Of a stretch of DNA of 9,105 nt, positions 1 to 6,599 are shown one piece after another. The stretch's first letter is position 1. Each line of letters opens with the position of its first letter. The translations under genes were made by a program, and so were the position numbers. The DNA comes from Tranquillimonas sp964472855. GTDB taxonomy: Bacteria > Pseudomonadota > Alphaproteobacteria > Rhodobacterales > Rhodobacteraceae. The stretch lies in contig CAYYMJ010000087.1 in the NCBI GenBank assembly GCA_964472855.1, positions 1 to 9,105 on the forward strand, read 5' to 3'. Below the pieces are notes generated by a model. The model worked only from the letters and a program-made list of their open reading frames with translations, ran no database searches and was not told where the DNA came from.

Positions 1-1
1 C

Positions 2-1561
2 GCGCCCGACCCGCGCGCGGCGCTGATCGTCGATCTGCCCATGCCGATCACCGGTGACCGGCGGGATTTCAGCGAAACCCTGGTGGGCGACTTTTCCGAA
101 CATCCCTGGGCCAATCTGCCGGTCATGACGCTGTTCGAGGTGCTGGACGATGCCGGGCAAACCGGTGTGGCGCCGCCAATTTCCGGCAACCTGGGCGGCT
201 TGCGCTTTTTCGATCCGCTGGCGCAGGCCATCGTCGAACAGCGGCGTGACCTGTTGTGGAGCCGCAGCAATGCCCGCCGCGTCGCGCAGATCCTGCGCGC
301 GGTGTCGTGGCAGCCGGACGGGCTGTTCACCGACGAGGGCGACTATCTGAAACTGCGCTTTGCCATCGGCCAGCTTGAAGGCGCCATCGCCGGCGGCCCG
401 CTGGCCGACCCGGTCCGCGACGAGATTGCCAAGGCCCTGTGGGATCTGGCGATGAAACTGGAATTCGGCGACCTGTCGGACGCCATGGAACGTCTGCGCC
501 GCGCGCAGGACCGGCTGAGCGAGGCCATCGAGAACGGCGCCAGCGAGGCCGAGGTTGCCGAACTGATGCAGGAACTGCGCGAGGCGATGCAGGATTACAT
601 GCGCCAGCTTGCCCAGAACCCGGCCGAGCAACAGCAGGACCTGGCACAGGGTCAGCAACAGCAGCAGATCACCGGCGACCAGATGCAGGACATGCTGGAC
701 CAGTTGCAATCGCTGATGGAACAGGGCCGCATGGCCGAGGCGCGCCGCCTTCTGGACCAGATGAACCGCATGATGGAGAACATGCAGGTCACCCGTGGGC
801 AGCAGGGGCAGGGGCAGCAGCAGGGCCAGCAGGCGCTGCAGGATTTGCAGGACATGCTGCGCGACCAGCAAGACCTGAGCGACGAAAGCTTTCAAGAGTT
901 GCAGCGCCAGTTTTCGCAGCAGGGCCAGCAGGACCAGCCCGGTCAGGACCAGCCCGGCCAACAACAGCCCGGGCAACAGCCGGGCCAGAACGGGCCGCAG
1001 GGCCAGCCCGGCCAGCAGCAGGGCGACGCTCGCGGCCCCGGCGACCTGTCCGGCCAGAGCCCCGGCCAGATGCTGGCCGACCGACAGCAGGGTCTGCAGA
1101 ACGAACTGAACCGCCGGCGCGGCAGCCTGCCCGGCGCCGGCACGCCCGAAGGCGATGCCGCCCGCGATGCGCTGGGCCGGGCCGAAGGCGCGATGGACAA
1201 TGCCGAAGGCGCCCTGCGTGACGGCGACTATGGCGCGGCGCTGGATCAACAGGCCGAGGCCATGCAGGCCATGCGCGAAGGCATGCGCAATCTGGGCGAG
1301 GCTCTGGCCCAGCAGCAGCAACAGCAAAACGGGCAGGGGCAGGCGATACAGGGCAGCCTGCCGCAAGGCCAGAACCGCGACCCGCTTGGGCGCAACACTG
1401 GTGCCGAGGGCAATGTCGGATCGGACGAGAACATGCTGCAGGGCGAAGATGTCTATCGCCGGGCCGGCGAATTGCTGGACGAGATCCAGCGCCGCGCCGG
1501 CGAACGCGACCGCCCCGAGGCCGAGCGCGACTATCTCAAGCGACTGCTCGACAGGTTCTGA
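2..1561 (+). CDS. TIGR02302/DUF4175 family protein, C-terminal part (5' end off the window)
   Basis: The reading frame is open from base 2 with no start signal, so the gene begins upstream; the first internal Met is at 41. Numbering from that Met, residues 100-200 and 210-290 are alpha-helical and rich in Q, E, M and R, with family-like stretches around 'LMQELREAMQDYM' (175-187) and 'LLDQMNRMMENMQV' (237-250). Residues 293-345 are a Q/G/P low-complexity linker. Residues 370-425 are Ala/Glu-rich helix, and the protein ends in 'ERDYLKRLLDRF', an ending I associate with TIGR02302. Family members normally have N-terminal transmembrane helices and a large Q-rich, probably periplasmic, region; those helices would be off the window. 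The molecular function is unknown. Only 24 bp separate its stop from the end of the convergent zinc-ribbon gene. The family call comes from remembered sequence character. Confidence 0.85.
   Translation, partial: APDPRAALIVDLPMPITGDRRDFSETLVGDFSEHPWANLPVMTLFEVLDDAGQTGVAPPISGNLGGLRFFDPLAQAIVEQRRDLLWSRSNARRVAQILRAVSWQPDGLFTDEGDYLKLRFAIGQLEGAIAGGPLADPVRDEIAKALWDLAMKLEFGDLSDAMERLRRAQDRLSEAIENGASEAEVAELMQELREAMQDYMRQLAQNPAEQQQDLAQGQQQQQITGDQMQDMLDQLQSLMEQGRMAEARRLLDQMNRMMENMQVTRGQQGQGQQQGQQALQDLQDMLRDQQDLSDESFQELQRQFSQQGQQDQPGQDQPGQQQPGQQPGQNGPQGQPGQQQGDARGPGDLSGQSPGQMLADRQQGLQNELNRRRGSLPGAGTPEGDAARDALGRAEGAMDNAEGALRDGDYGAALDQQAEAMQAMREGMRNLGEALAQQQQQQNGQGQAIQGSLPQGQNRDPLGRNTGAEGNVGSDENMLQGEDVYRRAGELLDEIQRRAGERDRPEAERDYLKRLLDRF
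917..1075 (+). repeat. Q/G/P-rich degenerate repeat inside the DUF4175 gene
   Basis: This stretch encodes residues 293-345 (from the Met at 41) as irregular repeats of 'PGQ', 'QQPGQ' and 'DQPGQ'. At the DNA level, variants of CAGCCCGG and CCGGCCAG recur. It is a low-complexity linker between two helical regions and a likely site of replication slippage and length variation. It is part of the coding sequence, not a separate element. Confidence 0.7.
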
Positions 1562-1585
1562 ACCGGGGTCCCGAGGGTGCGGCGC

Positions 1586-2437
1586 TCAGGTCTGCGCGCC
1601 GTCGACCAGCGCCACCAGCCGCCCCATCACCAGGTCCATCTGGTCGCGCGCCGCGTTGGCCCAATCGACGAAATCGGCCACATAGGGCCGCGCCACCGGA
1701 AAGCGGTCGACGATCTGTGGCGCATAGGCATAGGCAACGATCAGCGCGACCACGATGCCAAGGACCGGGAAAAAGCCAACCCGAAAGCCTTTGCGCCGGC
1801 GCGCGAGATCGGGGCCGGGCGCATGCGCCGTGGCGGCGGTCGGCAACTGCCCCTCGGTGGCGCCCAGCGACGAGTTGATCTCTTCTATATCGGGCAAAAG
1901 TTCGCTGCCGTGGCGCGGGTCGGCGTCGTCGGCGTGGCGGTGGCGGTAAACTCGCGGCCGGACAGGTTCGGCCGCCGTCCCGGCCCAGGTTTCGGTTTCG
2001 GGCGCCAGGGCGCGCCGGGTGCGGGGCAGGGGCTGGCGCGGGTCGCGCCCGTCAAGCCCCAGATCGCCCTGGGTTTCCAGCCCGGCAGCGGCGCGGCGGC
2101 GCACCTCGGCCTCGTGCTCGGCCTCTTCGCGCAGGATCGACATGGCCGCATCGTCCGGGCGCCGGGCGCGCGGCGCGGGGTCGTCTTGGCGCCTTGGCGC
2201 CAGCCCCGGTTCGCGCGCGGGCGCCTGCGATGGCTGCGATGGCTGCGATGGCTGCGATGGCTGCGGCGATCCGGGCGCGGTCACGCCCAGTTCATCGGCC
2301 AGATCCTGCGCCAGCGTTTCGCGGCGCTGAAACCATGTGTGCCCGCAAGACGAACACTGCACGTCCCGCCCGTCTTTTGGGACGAGATCGACGTCGATTT
2401 CATACTGTGCCCCGCAATTCGGGCAAATCAGTCGCAT
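1586..2437 (-). CDS. MJ0042-type zinc-ribbon, single-TM protein
   Basis: The 283-residue protein starts with a zinc-finger ribbon: CPNC at residues 5-8 and CSSC at 28-31, in the family context 'MRLICPNCGAQYEID' and 'VQCSSCGHTWFQ'. These four cysteines should bind one zinc. A Ser/Pro/Gln repeat (59-71) and a long charged, Arg-rich, probably disordered region follow. One hydrophobic helix at about 219-238 has Arg/Lys-rich flanks (RRRKGFR) on its N-terminal side. The protein ends with a short amphipathic tail. This predicts a cytoplasmic ribbon and linker anchored by a single C-terminal helix. The gene is divergent from ftsE and convergent with the DUF4175 gene, an arrangement I recall from other Rhodobacteraceae. 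The role is unknown; an envelope or division link is inferred only from position. The ATG at 2437 is chosen because the ribbon begins directly after it. Confidence 0.85.
   Translation of the reverse strand: MRLICPNCGAQYEIDVDLVPKDGRDVQCSSCGHTWFQRRETLAQDLADELGVTAPGSPQPSQPSQPSQPSQAPAREPGLAPRRQDDPAPRARRPDDAAMSILREEAEHEAEVRRRAAAGLETQGDLGLDGRDPRQPLPRTRRALAPETETWAGTAAEPVRPRVYRHRHADDADPRHGSELLPDIEEINSSLGATEGQLPTAATAHAPGPDLARRRKGFRVGFFPVLGIVVALIVAYAYAPQIVDRFPVARPYVADFVDWANAARDQMDLVMGRLVALVDGAQT
2225..2266 (-). repeat. 9-bp minisatellite encoding (Pro-Ser-Gln)n
   Basis: Four perfect head-to-tail copies of the 9-mer CTGCGATGG (plus-strand reading) occupy 2225-2260, followed by a partial copy to 2266. 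On the coding (minus) strand this gives the Pro-Ser-Gln repeat at residues 59-71 of the zinc-ribbon protein. The unit is a multiple of three, so copy-number change keeps the frame. The identity between copies, including third positions, indicates recent slippage. Confidence 0.9.
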
Positions 2438-2589
2438 GGTTTGCTGCTCCGGCCCGCGGCGGCCCGATCCGGCCGCTGCCGAACAGAAACTAGCGATCCC
2501 GGCGCGAAGTTCAAAGCAAATCGCGGGCCCGCATTGATTAGCGGCCCCCGCTGGGGCACAACGTCGCCCGAACAGGCAGGGACCGGCGC
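2438..2589. promoter_or_regulatory. Divergent promoter region, zinc-ribbon gene / ftsE operon
   Basis: This 152-bp gap between two divergent starts must hold promoters for both genes. Weak sigma-70-like candidates are as follows. On the plus strand, TTGATT at 2534-2539 lies 17 bp before CACAAC at 2557-2562. On the minus strand, TTGAAC (complement of 2509-2514) lies 16 bp before TAGTTT (complement of 2487-2492). A perfect 10-bp palindrome GCGGGCCCGC lies at 2523-2532 between them and could be an operator. The GTG start of ftsE is preceded by AGGGA at 2578-2582, 7 nt away. The boxes are only loose matches; that the region is regulatory is much surer than these positions. Confidence 0.4.
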
Positions 2590-3267
2590 GTGATCGAGCT
2601 GAGCGAAGTCAGTTATTCCTATGGCGGTGACGCCCTGTTGAATGATGTCTCGCTGTCGTTGCAGCCGGGGTCGTTCCACTTTCTCACCGGGCCTTCGGGC
2701 TCGGGCAAGACCACGCTGCTGAAATTGTGCTATCTCGAGCTGACGCCAACCCGCGGCGGCGTTCTGGCCTTTGGCAAACCCAGCACCGAGATCGACCGTG
2801 ACGGCGTGGCCCGTCTGCGCCGCCGGGTTGGCATCGTGCATCAGGACTGCAAGTTCATCAACCATCTGCCGCTGATCGACAATGTGGCGCTGCCGCTGAC
2901 GGTCAGCGGGCAGGATGTGCGCGCCAAGGCGGACGAACTGCGCGAGTTGCTGGCGTGGGTGGGGCTGGAGCGGCATGTCAACGCCTTCCCGCCCGAGCTG
3001 AGCGGCGGCGAACGTCAGCGCGCCGCGCTGGCCCGGGCGCTGATCATGTCTCCGGACGTGATTCTTGCCGACGAGCCCACGGGCAACCTTGACTGGGAGA
3101 TGTCGCTGCGGCTGCTGTCGCTGCTGGTCGAGCTGAACCGGCTGGGCAAGGCGGTGCTGGTCGCCACCCACGATCTTGCGCTGGTGCGGCAGGCCAAGTC
3201 GCAGGTTTCGGCCCGAGTCCTGCGCATTCGCAACCGGCATCTGCAACTGGCGGGGGCCGACCTGTGA
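2590..3267 (+). CDS. ftsE: FtsE, cell-division ABC transporter ATPase
   Basis: This is the cytoplasmic ATPase of the FtsEX complex, which couples ATP hydrolysis at the division septum to activation of periplasmic peptidoglycan hydrolases through FtsX. The 225 residues are close to the usual FtsE length (about 220). Visible motifs are Walker A GPSGSGKT (34-41), Q-loop Gln85 in 'IVHQDCKF', ABC signature LSGGE (137-141), Walker B VILADEP (157-163) followed by TGNLD, and the switch His194 in 'VATHD'. The start is GTG at 2590 with AGGGA 7 nt upstream. The stop overlaps the ftsX start by 4 nt (GTGA), which suggests translational coupling and a fixed ratio. All catalytic motifs are intact. The adjoining membrane gene has FtsX character, which favours FtsE over LolD-type relatives. 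Confidence 0.95.
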   Translation: MIELSEVSYSYGGDALLNDVSLSLQPGSFHFLTGPSGSGKTTLLKLCYLELTPTRGGVLAFGKPSTEIDRDGVARLRRRVGIVHQDCKFINHLPLIDNVALPLTVSGQDVRAKADELRELLAWVGLERHVNAFPPELSGGERQRAALARALIMSPDVILADEPTGNLDWEMSLRLLSLLVELNRLGKAVLVATHDLALVRQAKSQVSARVLRIRNRHLQLAGADL

Positions 3268-4166
3268 GCATGCTGGCCCGCACCCTTGGCTTTCTGGCCG
3301 GCGACAGCAAATCCGGCCGGGTGGTGCCCCCCACCGGCTATACCGCGCAACTGACCCTGTTCAGCGCCGCGGCCATGGCCTTTCTGGCGGTGTTCGCACT
3401 GGCCTTGTCGCTGGCGTCCGACCGGCTGGCGGCGCGCTGGACGGCCGAACTGGCGCACACCGCCACGCTGCGCATCTCGGCGCCCGCGGCCCAGTTGGCG
3501 GCGCAGACGGCGGATGCCCTGCGCATCCTGTCGGAAACCCCCGGCGTCGGATCGGCCCGGGCGCTAAGCGTGGACGAACAGCGCCGGCTTTTGACGCCAT
3601 GGTTCGGCGCCGAACTGCCGGTCGAGGATCTGCCGTTGCCGCAACTGGTCGAAATCAGCGAATCCGGCGACGGCTTTGACACCGAGGGGCTGCGCCTGCG
3701 CCTGCGGGCCGAGGTGCCGGGCGCCGTTCTTGACAGCCACGACCGCTGGCGCCGCCCGCTGGCGCGCGCGGCGGGGCGGCTCAGGCTGCTGGGGCTGGCG
3801 TCCGTCGGGCTGATCGCGCTGACCATGGCGGCCATGGTCACGCTGGCGGCCAACGCGGCGCTGGCGGCCAATGCACAGGTTATCGGCGTGTTGCGGCTGG
3901 TGGGGGCGCGCGACAACTATATCGCCCGGGCTTTCGTGCGCCGCTTTACCGCCCGGGCCTTTACCGGTGCGCTGGCCGGCATCCTGCCCGCGGTCGCGGC
4001 GCTGGCGCTGATGCCCGGCGGCGATGGCACACCGGCCATGCTGACCGGCCTGGCGCTAAGCGGCTGGAACTGGGCCTTGCCGTTCCTGATCCCGCCGTTT
4101 GCTGCCGTCATCGCGTTCTGGGCAACCCGGTCGGCATCCTTTCGCGCGCTCGAGGCCGTTACCTGA
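3264..4166 (+). CDS. ftsX: FtsX, cell-division ABC transporter membrane subunit
   Basis: This is the membrane partner of FtsE. The 300 residues have the FtsX layout: a cytoplasmic N-terminus, TM1 at about 30-51, an extracytoplasmic domain (about 52-172) that in this family contacts hydrolase activators, then TM2 (about 174-202), TM3 (232-250) and TM4 (268-288). The segment 'VIGVLRLVGARDNYIARAFVRRF' (206-228) after TM2 is the typical cytoplasmic coupling region of this permease family. The start is taken as GTG at 3264, overlapping the ftsE stop by 4 nt. An ATG two codons later (3270) is an equally possible start. The stop shares one base with the plsC start (TGATG). Sequence between the TM regions is poorly conserved in this family, so the call rests on topology, the coupling segment and the adjacent ftsE. 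Confidence 0.9.
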   Translation: MSMLARTLGFLAGDSKSGRVVPPTGYTAQLTLFSAAAMAFLAVFALALSLASDRLAARWTAELAHTATLRISAPAAQLAAQTADALRILSETPGVGSARALSVDEQRRLLTPWFGAELPVEDLPLPQLVEISESGDGFDTEGLRLRLRAEVPGAVLDSHDRWRRPLARAAGRLRLLGLASVGLIALTMAAMVTLAANAALAANAQVIGVLRLVGARDNYIARAFVRRFTARAFTGALAGILPAVAALALMPGGDGTPAMLTGLALSGWNWALPFLIPPFAAVIAFWATRSASFRALEAVT

Positions 4167-4888
4167 TGCAATATCTCCGCTCGCTTGTGTTCGTCGGCCA
4201 GATGTATCTGGCCATGCTGGTGTTGGGCATCGTCTTCGCCATTCCGGCGCTGGTGTCGCGGGCCGGCGCGCGGGCCGGCGTGCATACCTATTGCCGGTGG
4301 GTTCTGTGGACCGCCCGGGTGATCGCCCGTCTGCGCACCGAGGTGCGGGGCACGCCGCCGCAGGGCGAGGCCCTGATCGCGTCGAAACACCAGAGCTTTC
4401 TGGACATCATCATGATTGTGGCCTCGGTGCCGCGGCCGCGTTTCATCATGAAACACACGCTGATGTTTGCGCCGATCCTTGGCCTTTATGCCCTGCGCAT
4501 CGGCTGTGTTCCGGTGGTGCGCGGCAAACGCGGGCAGGCCATCGCCAAGATGCTGGACGATGTCGCGTCCGGGCGGCGCAACCCCGGCCAGATGATCATC
4601 TATCCGCAGGGAACCCGCATCGCGCCGGGCGTCGACGCCCCCTACAAGGTGGGGGCGGCGCTGCTTTACGACCAGCTGGGGCAAACCTGTTACCCGGCCG
4701 CCACCAATGTCGGGGTGTTCTGGCCGCGCAAGGGCATCTACCGCAAACCCGGCACAGCCGTGGTGGAATTTCTCGACCCCATCCCACCGGGACAGGACAA
4801 GCAGGCATTCCTGTCAGAGCTGGAAGGGCGGATCGAGGCCGCGTCCGACCGGCTGCTGGACGAGGCGGGATTTCGGCGCGGCGACTGA
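4166..4888 (+). CDS. plsC: 1-acyl-sn-glycerol-3-phosphate acyltransferase (PlsC family)
   Basis: The enzyme should acylate lysophosphatidic acid at sn-2 to give phosphatidic acid, the precursor of membrane phospholipids, at the inner membrane. The 240 residues match PlsC length. A hydrophobic N-terminal helix (about 8-30) is followed by the catalytic HX4D motif, His75 to Asp80 in 'SKHQSFLD', then the arginine-containing block 'RPRFIMKHTLMFAPILGLYALRIG' region (90-113). Motif III is PQGTR (147-151), and a proline-containing motif IV region 'YPAATNVGVFW' lies near 177-187. The usual Glu of EGTR is Gln here, and the residue before the catalytic His is Lys rather than Asn. The gene overlaps ftsX by one base and is presumably translated from the same mRNA, linking phospholipid synthesis with division genes. 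A related acyl-acceptor (e.g. lyso-ornithine lipid, OlsA-type) cannot be excluded from motifs alone. Confidence 0.88.
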   Translation: MQYLRSLVFVGQMYLAMLVLGIVFAIPALVSRAGARAGVHTYCRWVLWTARVIARLRTEVRGTPPQGEALIASKHQSFLDIIMIVASVPRPRFIMKHTLMFAPILGLYALRIGCVPVVRGKRGQAIAKMLDDVASGRRNPGQMIIYPQGTRIAPGVDAPYKVGAALLYDQLGQTCYPAATNVGVFWPRKGIYRKPGTAVVEFLDPIPPGQDKQAFLSELEGRIEAASDRLLDEAGFRRGD

Positions 4889-4987
4889 CAGAGCGTGCCG
4901 CGCTTCGCGAACGGATGTTTCAAGACACCCTTCGACCGAATGCGAGAGGCCGCTTGTCTTGGCGTCGATCTGGCGCGACACGCTCTG
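4889..4987. repeat. 99-bp nested inverted repeat between plsC and the lipoprotein gene
   Basis: The element begins directly after the plsC stop. Its ends are a 15-bp inverted repeat with one mismatch: CAGAGCGTGCCGCGC at 4889-4903 against the complement of 4973-4987 (the outer 9 bp are perfect). A second, inner inverted pair, CAAGACA (4921-4927) and TGTCTTG (4955-4961), is nested inside. The element contains no convincing gene, and no target-site duplication is visible. It resembles small palindromic interspersed elements or MITEs found in alphaproteobacteria that begin with AGAGCGTG. It could also act as a structured 3' end for the two convergent transcripts. Only one copy is present here, so repeat status is inference. 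The remaining bases, 4988-5061, hold nothing I can name. Confidence 0.55.
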
Positions 4988-5061
4988 CGCCCTTGCCGCC
5001 CGCCCGGTGCCACGAATCCCCGTTCAACCGCCGAGACCGGACCGACGCGACGCGACCGCAA

Positions 5062-5193
5062 TCAGCCTTCGTCGCCGGTAACGCCGATCGTGGTGCCCTG
5101 CGGCAGGTCGGCGAGGCCGGCCACCGGTTCGGGCGCGCCGGGGGCGCCGCAGGCCGCCAGCAACAGCAACGCCGGGATCAGCAGACGCCTCAT
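5062..5193 (-). CDS. 43-residue lipoprotein downstream of argH
   Basis: A short frame on the minus strand starts at ATG 5193, overlapping the argH stop by 4 nt (ATGA), so it is probably translated by coupling. The protein starts MRRLLIPALLLLAACGA. Two arginines, a leucine-rich hydrophobic stretch and a lipobox LAAC with Cys15 form a textbook lipoprotein signal peptide. The mature part is only about 29 residues, rich in Gly/Ala/Pro, ending in 'GDEG'. In many proteobacteria a small LptM-like lipoprotein (Cys-Gly-x-Lys-Gly-Pro-Leu) sits between argH and lysA. The 'CGAPGAPEP' here could be a degenerate version, but the diagnostic KGPL is absent. Predicted location is the outer or inner membrane, periplasmic face. 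The function is unknown. Confidence 0.75.
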   Translation of the reverse strand: MRRLLIPALLLLAACGAPGAPEPVAGLADLPQGTTIGVTGDEG

Positions 5194-6581
5194 CCCAACC
5201 GCTCGCGCCACCGGGCAACCTGTTCGCGCACGCGCTGCGGCGCCGTGCCGCCATAACTGGTCCGCGACGCGACCGACGCCTCGACACTGAGAACGTCAAA
5301 GACATCGGCGGTAATCGAGTCATGAACCGACTGCATCTCGGCCAGGGTCAGCGCGTCAAGCGCGACATTCCGGCCCTCGGCCATGGCGACCAGCGCGCCG
5401 GTGACATGGTGCGCATCCCGGAACGGCAGCCCCGCCACCCGCACCAGCCAGTCGGCCAGATCGGTGGCGGTGGAAAACCCCGACCCCGCCGCCCCAGCCA
5501 GCGCCGCGCGGTTGGCCGACATGTCGCGCACCATGCCGTTCATCGCGGCCAGCGACAGGATCAGCGCATCGGCGGCGTCGAACACCTGCTCCTTGTCTTC
5601 CTGCATGTCCTTGGAATAGGCCAGCGGCAGCCCCTTCATCACCGTGAACAGCGCCACGGTTGCCCCCAGAATCCGCCCGATCTTGGCCCGGATCAGCTCG
5701 GCCGCGTCGGGGTTCTTCTTCTGCGGCATGATCGACGACCCGGTCGAAAACCGGTCCGACAGGGTGACAAAGCGGAACTGGGCCGATGACCAGATCACCA
5801 GCTCTTCCGAAAGGCGCGACAGATGCATCGCAGCAATCGACGCCACCGACAGGAATTCCAGCGCAAAGTCACGGTCGCTGACCGCATCCAGCGAATTGGC
5901 CATCGGCCGCTCGAACGCCAGCGCGGCCGCCGTCGCGGCCCGGTCGATGGGAAACGAGGTGCCCGCCAGCGCCGCCGCGCCCAGCGGACATTCGTTCAGC
6001 CGCGCCCGCGCGTCGCGCATCCGGCCGGCGTCGCGGCCCAGCATCTCGACATAGGCCATCATGTGATGGCCCCAGGTCACCGGCTGCGCCGTCTGCAAAT
6101 GAGTGAAGCCGGGCATCACCCAGCCGGCCCCGGCCTCGGCCTGCGCCAGCAGCCCGCGCTGCAGCGCCTCGATCCCGGTCACGGTCGCGTCGATCTGGTC
6201 GCGCACCCACAGCCGGAAATCGGTCGCCACCTGGTCGTTGCGCGACCGCGCCGTGTGCAACCGCCCCGCCACCGGTCCGATCAGCTCGCGCAGGCGCGCC
6301 TCGACATTCATGTGAATGTCTTCCAGGGCGGTGGAAAACGTGAATTGCCCGGCCTCGATCTCTGACAAGACCGTGACCAGCCCTTTCCGTATGGCCGCGA
6401 CGTCGCTAGGTTCCACGATGCCCGTCGCCGCCAGCATGGCAGCATGGGCGCGCGAGCCCCGGATGTCCTGAGCCGCCAGCCGCTTGTCGAAGCCGATCGA
6501 GGCGTTGATCGCCTCCATGATGGCATCGGGACCGGCGGCAAAACGGCCGCCCCACATCGCGTTTGAAGTTTGATCGGTCAT
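5190..6581 (-). CDS. argH: Argininosuccinate lyase
   Basis: This cytoplasmic enzyme catalyses the last step of arginine biosynthesis, splitting argininosuccinate into arginine and fumarate. It belongs to the fumarase/aspartase superfamily and is a homotetramer in known members. With the start at ATG 6581 it has 463 residues, the normal ArgH length. The N-terminus 'MWGGRF' (9-14) is typical. 'TARSRNDQVATDFRLW' lies at 110-125. The general acid/base region 'GFTHLQTAQP' places His161 at the expected spot. The signature 'GSSIMPQKKNP' (281-291) carries the catalytic Ser282. The frame stays open upstream to 6800, but that extension runs antisense through the divergent TlpA-like gene and lacks family sequence, so it is rejected. 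No clear Shine-Dalgarno precedes the ATG. The small lipoprotein gene follows with a 4-nt overlap. Confidence 0.96.
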   Translation of the reverse strand: MTDQTSNAMWGGRFAAGPDAIMEAINASIGFDKRLAAQDIRGSRAHAAMLAATGIVEPSDVAAIRKGLVTVLSEIEAGQFTFSTALEDIHMNVEARLRELIGPVAGRLHTARSRNDQVATDFRLWVRDQIDATVTGIEALQRGLLAQAEAGAGWVMPGFTHLQTAQPVTWGHHMMAYVEMLGRDAGRMRDARARLNECPLGAAALAGTSFPIDRAATAAALAFERPMANSLDAVSDRDFALEFLSVASIAAMHLSRLSEELVIWSSAQFRFVTLSDRFSTGSSIMPQKKNPDAAELIRAKIGRILGATVALFTVMKGLPLAYSKDMQEDKEQVFDAADALILSLAAMNGMVRDMSANRAALAGAAGSGFSTATDLADWLVRVAGLPFRDAHHVTGALVAMAEGRNVALDALTLAEMQSVHDSITADVFDVLSVEASVASRTSYGGTAPQRVREQVARWRERLG

Positions 6582-6599
6582 GAAGCCGGAGAGACCCTG

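Noticed and set aside
1577..2593. 338-codon open frame on the plus strand
   Set aside because: It is antisense to the zinc-ribbon gene, is Arg/Gly-rich, includes the minisatellite as LRW repeats and runs into ftsE. The minus-strand frame has the cysteine motifs and TM helix.
2428..3246. 272-codon minus-strand frame
   Set aside because: It is antisense to ftsE, which has every ABC ATPase motif. The composition is Gln/Arg/His-rich with no domain.
4099..5256. 385-codon plus-strand frame
   Set aside because: It is the out-of-frame shadow of plsC extended across the intergenic palindrome and into argH antisense. There is no start signal and no recognisable fold.
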